From NCBI GenBank assembly GCA_028023455.1, contig JAQFVV010000324.1, forward strand, positions 124,001 to 188,000: a stretch of 64,000 nucleotides of DNA, read 5' to 3'. The position numbers and the translations under genes were made by a program. This stretch comes from Epiperipatus broadwayi. Taxonomy: Eukaryota > Onychophora > Udeonychophora > Euonychophora > Peripatidae. The notes below the pieces were generated by a model, which saw only the letters and a list, made by a program, of their open reading frames with translations, searched no databases and was not told where the DNA came from. Positions 56,661 through 64,000 of the stretch are shown piece by piece; position 1 is the stretch's first letter; each line of letters starts with the position of its first letter.

Positions 56661-57149
56661 AAAAAAAAAAAAAAAGAAAGCAAAGATGCAAAGAGCAAGA
56701 TGGCTATGGATAAGCTGGTCATATTATTTAATTAATTAAAATTTTTCACACTCTCAAGTCTTTGTGCACTGGTGCAGATTGTGGTGAGTTTTATACTCTC
56801 CACTTTGCCATATATTAAAACATTGTAATGTAACCACATCACACAAACATTTTAGAAATTGTAGGTAAAAGACCTTGATCATTATGAATAATCTAAGTAA
56901 ACAGTGGTTTGCATAAAAAATAAAAATCGGGGAAGGTCTTGACATTAGGCATGGTTTTTTGGGATGTGGTAAATTTGGATACTTCTATTAAACCACTTGC
57001 ATTTTCTCCAGAGGAAGCTTGTTTGTAAGTAGATATAAGCGATCATAACTATTTTCTCCCTGCCATTTTCTTGAATAGAAATAGCACTTTCATGTTGTTC
57101 TAACTTTTCAGCCATTACAAAAATCGGTAAATAAGTAAGCTATACTTAA

Positions 57150-57323
57150 CAAAAACACTTACTACATGGCATCACGATTTCATTTGATGATGAAGGTAAG
57201 AGTATTGCAGAAACTCTCCATAAGAAGAAGGTAGTGAAGGAAGCACACACTAAAACGAGCTCATCCTCCAGAGAGCGATCACCATTATTTTTTAGTACCC
57301 CTCGTATATATATTTGTGTATGA
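57150..57323 (+). other. GC-richer coding-like island
   Basis: A 57-codon frame without ATG including ISFDDEGKSIAETLHKKK and SSSSRERSPLFFSTPRIY, in the middle of AT-rich DNA. GAAG followed by GTAAGAGT at 57192-57203 is a good splice-donor match. The opposite strand also has a 62-codon frame (57334-57146). No family recognised; a decayed exon or transposon piece are both possible. Confidence 0.2.
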
Positions 57324-57847
57324 GCATATCTCATTAAATATATTTATTTTTTTTTAGTTATTGTTTTGAACGAAGAAAATAAATTAATTTAACATAAAAG
57401 TACCTTTTTCCTTATATTTGTTTTAGTAACATACAATCCTCCTTTTAAAATGTTTTATTGATTTATTAAGTGAAATACATAGGTTTCGCTAATTTAATAA
57501 TGGCCTATCAATAAGTTATTTATAATTTTACTTAAAGTTATTCATATGGAATCTTAATTGATTTTAGAGTTACATTTTCTTCGTAACTTATTTTTTATAG
57601 CGATATTTAGTATATGCAATCCAAAAAACCGAGGGAATAATAGAATAAATTGAGATGAAAAACAACTTATAAATTTAAGTATGCTATTGAGTGCATATAT
57701 GTATAATAACTCAAAATTGAAATATTAAATTAAAAATAATAATTTAATAATATTAAAATTCATACAAAAAATTTGCGTGGAATAAAATGTAAATAGCAAA
57801 CCCTTTAAAGTTACAAACGTATATTTATAAAATAATATAAAGTATGT

Positions 57848-58137
57848 TTAATGACTCTCATGTAACCCGCAGGAAAGGGCTTTTATTAGGTAGCAGATCT
57901 CTTTAATTATTTGGTAAACCTTTAAAGAATCTAGAGGCAAATTTCTTAGTTCAGTCCACACTTTTCTATTTTTGCAGCCATTGTTCTTAACCCAATTTGC
58001 CTAATCAGATCTTGGCTAATATCCCTGAGATTAAGACCGTCTAAACAATATATATTGTCTTCTTTATCAGACGCCCGCCAACATTGTTTAGTTTTTTTGA
58101 AGCAAGCGATATATGATTGTGTGCTGAGCAGTGCCAT
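57848..58137 (-). pseudogene. Unrecognised coding-like segment with one frameshift
   Basis: An ATG frame at 58137-57946 (MALLSTQSYIACFKK, CWRASDKEDNIYCLDGLN, IGLRTMAAKIEK) runs to a stop, and an overlapping frame (57961-57848: VWTELRNLPLDSLKVYQ, KALSCGL) continues another 37 codons. Together about 97 codons of balanced composition separated by a single shift near 57960. I do not know the protein. Confidence 0.3.
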
Positions 58138-60800
58138 ATGTAAATATTTTTTTTACAAATTGACGTCGTATGACAGACAAAATTAAATTATACATCTAAC
58201 TTTGCACACAGACTGTGATGATTGATAACTTAATGTAGAAAGTGTTAGGTGAAGACCACGGATGGCATTATAATTTTGACCAATTATTTGAACATCTTCA
58301 ACAGTAGATCACTTTGAAATGAAGAACTTTGTTAAGTTACATAATGGAAATGCAAATAAACAGTGGACAGTGTACTTTACTAAAAAACTATAGTTATCTT
58401 TGATGCACAAGTGGGCTGGGATTCATTATAAATAACATAATAAAATATTACATTTGAAGATATGATAGTATATTCTCAATAGAATAGCAAAAATAACATA
58501 TTTGACCTAATAAAAAAAAAAACATCAAATAAAGATAATTCATTTTGACGACAACAATTTTTGTTCTGATGAAAAAGCATGTTATTTTTACTTGGCTGGC
58601 AGAATAATTTTGAATAGACCAAACTACATTTCAAGGATTATAAATGGGGGAATATTAAGTGTTAAAATTGGTAAAATACTTGAAAATTGAAAAATAGTGT
58701 GATTAAATTTGAATGTGGAAATAGATTAAGTATATATAATTTAATACTTAGCTTCTTTTTTAAAAAAATTCCTTCTCACAATATTTTTCACCTTCTTTTT
58801 AAAAATATCTGTAATAATTTTATTATTTTCAGATTTCATAATTTTTCTTAGATTGAACTCACATATCACAACCCTTCATTTAAAAATAACTTTTCAAATG
58901 GTATTATATTTTCTCTTTAGTTTCCAACCACACACTTTTTTTAAAAAGTAAGAATACCATTATTTTTCTTATATAATGGAAATAAACTGACTTTCAATAC
59001 CAATAACGTTCTTTTTAGCATTTTATGAATATTTATTTTTCCTCTCTTTATCTTTTCATAATTGATTTTCTAGCTTTTTACAGAATGTCAGTTTTTTATT
59101 TTCATATTAGCTTTTTCTTTATCTCTTTATTTTGTCTATATAATTGGTTTTTGTTTTTGCTATCAGCTTTCTAGTATTTCATTTCAAAGCTTGTTTTAAA
59201 CTTGTTAATATTTTTGAAATATGACTTGCGAGTTTTAATTTAAATTGATTCATGTATTTTTAAAGTTTATGGCTATCATCTTTATAACTGTCTTTCTTAA
59301 ATAATGCTTGACCTCTAGCTTCACATTTAATATTTATCTTACATTTTCAATACTTGATGACTGCTTCCTATATTGAATCTTAATTAAATACATAACAGTC
59401 TTGAAATATATTTTACTTCTAGTTAAAAATATAATACAATTTTTTTTTTGCATTTTCATTTTATGCACCCATTTTCTCTTTGAATGCCCTCCCCCAGCAC
59501 CTAAAAATGTATTCGCAGTTTATAGGTTTTTTATTTTATATAAATTTTAGCATGAGTTGGTTATCAGAAAAAAAATTAAACTTTTTGGAAATTATCTAAT
59601 AACCGGAAAAATGTCTCAAAAGCTCAGTTTAAAGCAGATGTATTAATTATGAAATCTAAATGCTATTATGGTAAATAGAGGCAATAGTTTAATTATTTTA
59701 AGATAGTTAAATATTTTAAAAATCTTAGATTAATTTTTATTAAAAGATAAATAAATTTCTAATGTGAAAAATATATTGGGCTATTGTTAAATAATAAATA
59801 ATTTTTAGTCAAGATTTATTCCCTCTCAATGGGAACATTATTTATTTAGACATACATAATCATAGATTACTATTAGTGACACCTTCAGCTAGGTAAGCTA
59901 GTGACATTTATTTGTTTAATATTATAATGAAATTTTATTTTAGATAAAGAATAAGTATTTTTGACTCTTATAACGATATGTTAACTTTAAAGACACAGCA
60001 TACATTACAACCTTTGAATTGACTTGTGACTACATCAGAATGGTAATTAAGTTAGGAAAATATGGTGATAATATAAGAGCATTTTTGCTTGAAATGATTA
60101 TTTGCACGACTTTCAATGTTAGTGTAGTGAAATTGAATTGTAATGTATATTTATCCAAAGACTATAACATATCAATCGAAGTTAATTAATATTGTTAATC
60201 TAAATACTTACACTAGACACCGTGACATTATGATATCTAAGAGAATGGCTCCTCAAATGCCGTTAAAATTATAATTTTTATCAATGATTATAGGCTATCT
60301 CACAGTAATTTTGGTTTTATATTAAGTGCATCAACATTTATATAGGTTACTTGATAAACCCTGTATCCTTCAAATAAAATATCTAGTATATCTATTTGTT
60401 AATTAATAATCGAATAGCTAGATATTGGATGAAGTCAACCACCTTGAGAAAAAGGTAAGTTTACTTTTGACACAATCAGCCACATGATTTTTTTTCTGAT
60501 ACTAACTCACTAATGGGAATATTACAAAGTGGATGAACCAATCAATCCCTGTCAAAATATTTTCCCTTGATAAAAAATTGGAAAAACAAGTGAAGTGGCT
60601 CAATTATTCCAAATATCATGTGGCATTCAAAGTTAGAAGCAACTGGTTGACTCTTAAATTAGAAACCTCTAGTCTCTGAGCCCAATTATTCTACTAACCA
60701 CACTAAGCTATAAAGTCATCTCGATGTTCAAGTGACTAGAACTCACATTTTCAAGCGTGGCGACTCTGGTAAGAATAGAGAAGCATAAAATCTTAATGTA
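58138..60800. other. AT-rich stretch, no gene seen
   Basis: 58740-59400 is strikingly T-rich on this strand with recurrent CTTTTT and TTATTTT; no frame. Nothing recognised elsewhere. Confidence 0.45.
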
Positions 60801-60814
60801 GTCCTCACAAAGTA

Positions 60815-61160
60815 TCACACGATCACCATTTCTTATGCCTGCTCATAACTGTTGTTAATATAGCAAACTCCTCATATAGTAGTGCCACTCAGTGAAAGAC
60901 AGAATAATCAGTTGATAAATTAAAAGCTTGTGCATACAATACTTATCTAGTGTCTACTCATCCAATATCTCCATACTCAGTTTCAGCTCTTATAGACTCC
61001 ATCAGTGAGGAGCTTTGGATCTCTAGAGTACTGCAACTCAGATCTTCCGAAGATCCAGATAGGGGACTTTATGGCAAGCCTTTTTATGGCACTCCATTGA
61101 TTATCCTGGCTTGTACTGAGTGGCACTAAAAGGAAGAGTTTTGCCTGTTTTTAGTCCTAC
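60815..61160. repeat. Family A foldback, decayed, with hammerhead remnant A6
   Basis: Left arm TCACACGATCACCATTTCTT to TCATCCAATATCTCC, right arm GATAGGGGACTTTATGGCAA to TTTTGCCTGTTTT. The hammerhead on the minus strand (60969-61011) reads CTGATGG, losing A9, with a changed helix II; GAAAC remains. Inactive. Confidence 0.65.
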
Positions 61161-63750
61161 AAAGAAATGTTTCTAAGTATTATATGTGTAAATAAAAAAC
61201 ATATAAAGGCCGTGATAAGTGTTTTTATGGCACTGCGATCTCGACATTATCCCAAATAATTAATTTGATGAAAATTTATTTCCCCATAATATTTCACTGC
61301 CAAGCATAAGTGAGTTTGAAACTAGTCTCATTGCCTTTTCAAAATAAACATTTTAAATTCCCAGGGAAAAATATCTTTGGTAGCATATATAAAATAAAGT
61401 TGCCAATCAATTCAAAAATTCGATTTGTTTAAGCAATTAATAAATTGTATATAAATATTGTATATTAATAAATAAAAATTTTCAGTTTAAAGATAAGTAT
61501 ACATTTATAGACTGTAGACGTAGAGGAAATAATTTTTAAAGTTTTTAAGTAAAGCAGAAAATGTTAAGAAATATTAATTTTAAAAATATTTCCGCAAAGA
61601 TAAATGACTAATAAAAAAAGCTACACCGGGCATTTGTAAATTAACTCGACATTAGATAAATCAATTTACTACCATATAAGGTTTTCTTATACGACTTTTG
61701 CTGACGACATATAAAAAAAAGTAAATCAGGTCAGATAATTATAACGAAAAATAGAAGTGTTGATTTTGAGAAAGCATATTAAAGAAAAAAAGAATATAGC
61801 ATCAAGTTATAAAAAATGTATGTAACTGGAAATAGTATAAAAATAATCTTTCCTGAAAATATTGATTGTAACGAAAAAGGCGGTAGAAAAAATATGGAAA
61901 AAATCCAATATAAAGTCTTTAAATCAAAATCAATTGATCAAAATTATTAACATTATCCCCTATGACCAATTCTAAAAACTCTTAAGGGATTCCTATCAAT
62001 TAAGGTAAAATGCCACAAGTAAAATTTCAATATTTTTTTAAGCAAGATCAGGCGAAATAATCATAATAATAATGACTCAAAATATATCAAAAATAGAATT
62101 TATACTTAGTCAGAAGTAATTCCTCTACCCCCCCAGAAAAAAAAACTATCACAGTCGAATCTTTTAATTGAATATGGATTGCTAAAACATCTCAACATTA
62201 TAAATATAATGTGAAATACAAAGATGATAAAATAATTTATTACTTATAATAATCCTGATAAATCATAGTAATTTTAGTCCCTAGTTTTTGAATTCAGATA
62301 TAAAAAAATGTTTAATGTTAATGATCAGCTCTAAAAATTAAAATATTAGTATGATTTGTTTTAAACCCAGAAGTCAAACTGCAATTCTATAATGACTGAA
62401 CTTTCTCTTTTAGCAAAGAATATGCCTATGTTTTCTGCAAACTTTCTATAATGCCATTTCTGAATTGATTTGTTATGTAGGTGACTAGTTTAGCTACACA
62501 CCACAAAAATTTCAGAGCGCTAATGTATCTTACTTGAGTTATGATTTGAAATATGACATTGTATTTATATCTGAACTCAAATGGAACACATTAATTAACA
62601 TTAAATATTGCTTTAATTGTGGAAAACTCTGCTACTGAAACATTTGAAATAATTCAAATTGTGTTTGACAGTGAATTCACGAGACACAAGAATATTTTTA
62701 AATGGTTTACAGGTTTTGTGATGACAAAGATATGCATTAAAAAACAGATCATATAAAAGTACAAAACACAGTGCCCATATTATCATATCCTATAATCCAA
62801 GCATTTTAGCATTTTAAAATTTTATGGTAACTAATAAAATATTACTAATCAAATGCTTTGATCCAGAGATAGTAAAAAAGCTTCTTAAGAGAAAAAGAAG
62901 TTAGCTTTCTCTTTCATTGGAATACACCTATATTCATTATAAATACTTTTATCTAAAATGCATCATAATTGAAACATTGAAAGAAAAAAATGATCAGTTT
63001 AATTATGTAAACTATATTTTATAAATCCATCTCTTCCTGGACCGTTTTTAATATAATTTGTTTATCTAACTCAATTTTCGATATCCCTTCTCTCTCTCTT
63101 GTGATTAAATATGAAAATGTGTTAAAAAATATAAAAAAAAATTTAATAAAATATTTATTTAAAAAAATCAGCTTTAAGAAAGCAATTCTAGAAATAGGTA
63201 AAGATTAGCAGTCTTTTAATGAAATTTGGTCTTTTGATCAAATTTAGCATCTTTTTTTATTTCAACGATAAAAATTATCTTTTTTGATAAGTGCTTTTAA
63301 ATGAAATAACCATTCTTCTTTGGTGAACTTTGAATTAGCTCTTTATATTTTTTAGTCGTTTTTTTTTCTTTTGGAAATATTACACAAGATATTTATTAAA
63401 TAAAATTGATTTCTTCATTAATAAAAATAATGATAATAATTTAATGTATTATATATATTTTAATTCTGAGTTATATTTTATTATTTTATTATAAGATAAA
63501 TATGCCATAGATAAAAGTTAATTGGTGTTATGATTAAACCATTAATGTTCATTCTTTTAATGATTCTTAAGATCAACAATTAATTTTCTAATGAAAAAAA
63601 AATATTAATGAGATATTGTATAGAAAAAGAAAGATTATACATGAAACATAACATCATCTTTTCAAACCGCTCTACACCTAGAAACTTTATAGGGGGGGAA
63701 AATAGACTAAAAATAAAATATAAATAAAAGACATTTTTTTAAATTACGTA
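61161..63750. other. AT-rich stretch, no gene seen
   Basis: No frame, RNA gene or repeat of note. Confidence 0.5.
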
Positions 63751-63756
63751 AAATGA

Positions 63757-63815
63757 TGAATAGGTACTGATAGGGATTTGATGCACAAACTTCACCATTC
63801 ATTGATTACTATAAA
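63757..63815 (+). repeat. Family A fragment
   Basis: GATGAATAGGTACTGATAGG, then GATGCACAAACTTC and CATTCATTGATTACT match the part of family A downstream of the hammerhead. Confidence 0.6.
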
Positions 63816-64000
63816 TTACAACGGAAAAAAATACTGTATTATAGTTAAAAATACGTTGATCGATGTACAGCAAACAGGTTTTTAAGAAGGAAAATATATG
63901 TCAGAAGTTAATATCACACCAGAAAATCAAATCTATCTAAATGAAAGTGGTATATGATAGCCCAATCAACTAAAATATGCGTCTGAAATACTGAACCTGT

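Noticed and set aside
60660-60760. Possible tRNA-like SINE on the minus strand (AGCTTAGTGTGGTTAGTAG)
   Set aside because: An A-box-like word is present, but no acceptable B-box at the right distance and no target duplication seen.

Overview
This window is AT-rich animal-type nuclear DNA built almost entirely of mobile elements and their debris; I recognise no intact host gene. The evidence for an invertebrate metazoan genome is a Penelope-like element (PLE) with a GIY-YIG endonuclease, a Ty3-type LTR retrotransposon, decayed EN-RT LINEs, a piggyBac-like TTAA insertion, tRNA-derived SINEs, and many small palindromic repeats with hammerhead ribozyme (HHR) motifs. The sequence does not identify the species.

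Layout. 1-2.9 kb: a PLE with a readable RT plus GIY-YIG frame, fused head to head with an inverted copy of itself. 3.8-4.4 kb: repeat family C with two HHR-like motifs in tandem. 5.06-5.17 kb: a tiny tRNA-derived SINE. 6.0-6.7 kb: family A repeats. 8.2-8.7 kb: a second, broken PLE-type RT, abutted by family B repeats up to 9.3 kb. 9.3-16.9 kb: AT-rich, with one perfect-looking 88-bp-arm palindrome at 14 kb. 16.9-18.0 kb: a family B palindrome with an intact-core HHR. 20.2-22.7 kb: nested inverted repeats carrying a tRNA-like SINE. 23.6-25.5 kb: a decayed EN-RT LINE on the minus strand. 26.6-27.6 kb: about 2.5 copies of a roughly 405-bp tandem repeat. 30.0-31.5 kb: a family A palindrome plus tandem HHRs exactly 351 nt apart. 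33.0-34.0 kb: a LINE 3' end. 34.6-47.0 kb: a complete but mutated LTR retrotransposon (minus strand) with about 2.1-kb LTRs, a CTAT target duplication and a polypurine tract; two further elements lie inside its left LTR. 48.5-50.5 kb: an 88-bp duplication and a more GC-rich island with an unexplained open frame. 51.1 and 55.1 kb: two tRNA-Gly-derived mini-SINEs with target duplications. 53.4 kb: a Ty3 gag fragment. 54.4-54.7 kb: a family A foldback with an intact-core HHR. 56.4-58.1 kb: a possible mariner remnant and two small coding-like islands. The rest to 64 kb is AT-rich with decayed family A copies.

The most interesting signal is the set of HHRs. Families A, B and C each place a type I HHR with a very short helix III inside a short non-coding repeat. 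Two families have two HHRs in the same orientation 351 and 408 nt apart. That is the architecture described for animal retrozymes, which are non-autonomous retroelements thought to spread as small circular RNAs with help from PLE enzymes. A PLE with a readable RT-EN frame lies in the same window. Family membership and ribozyme folds were read by eye; activity and mobilisation are inferences.
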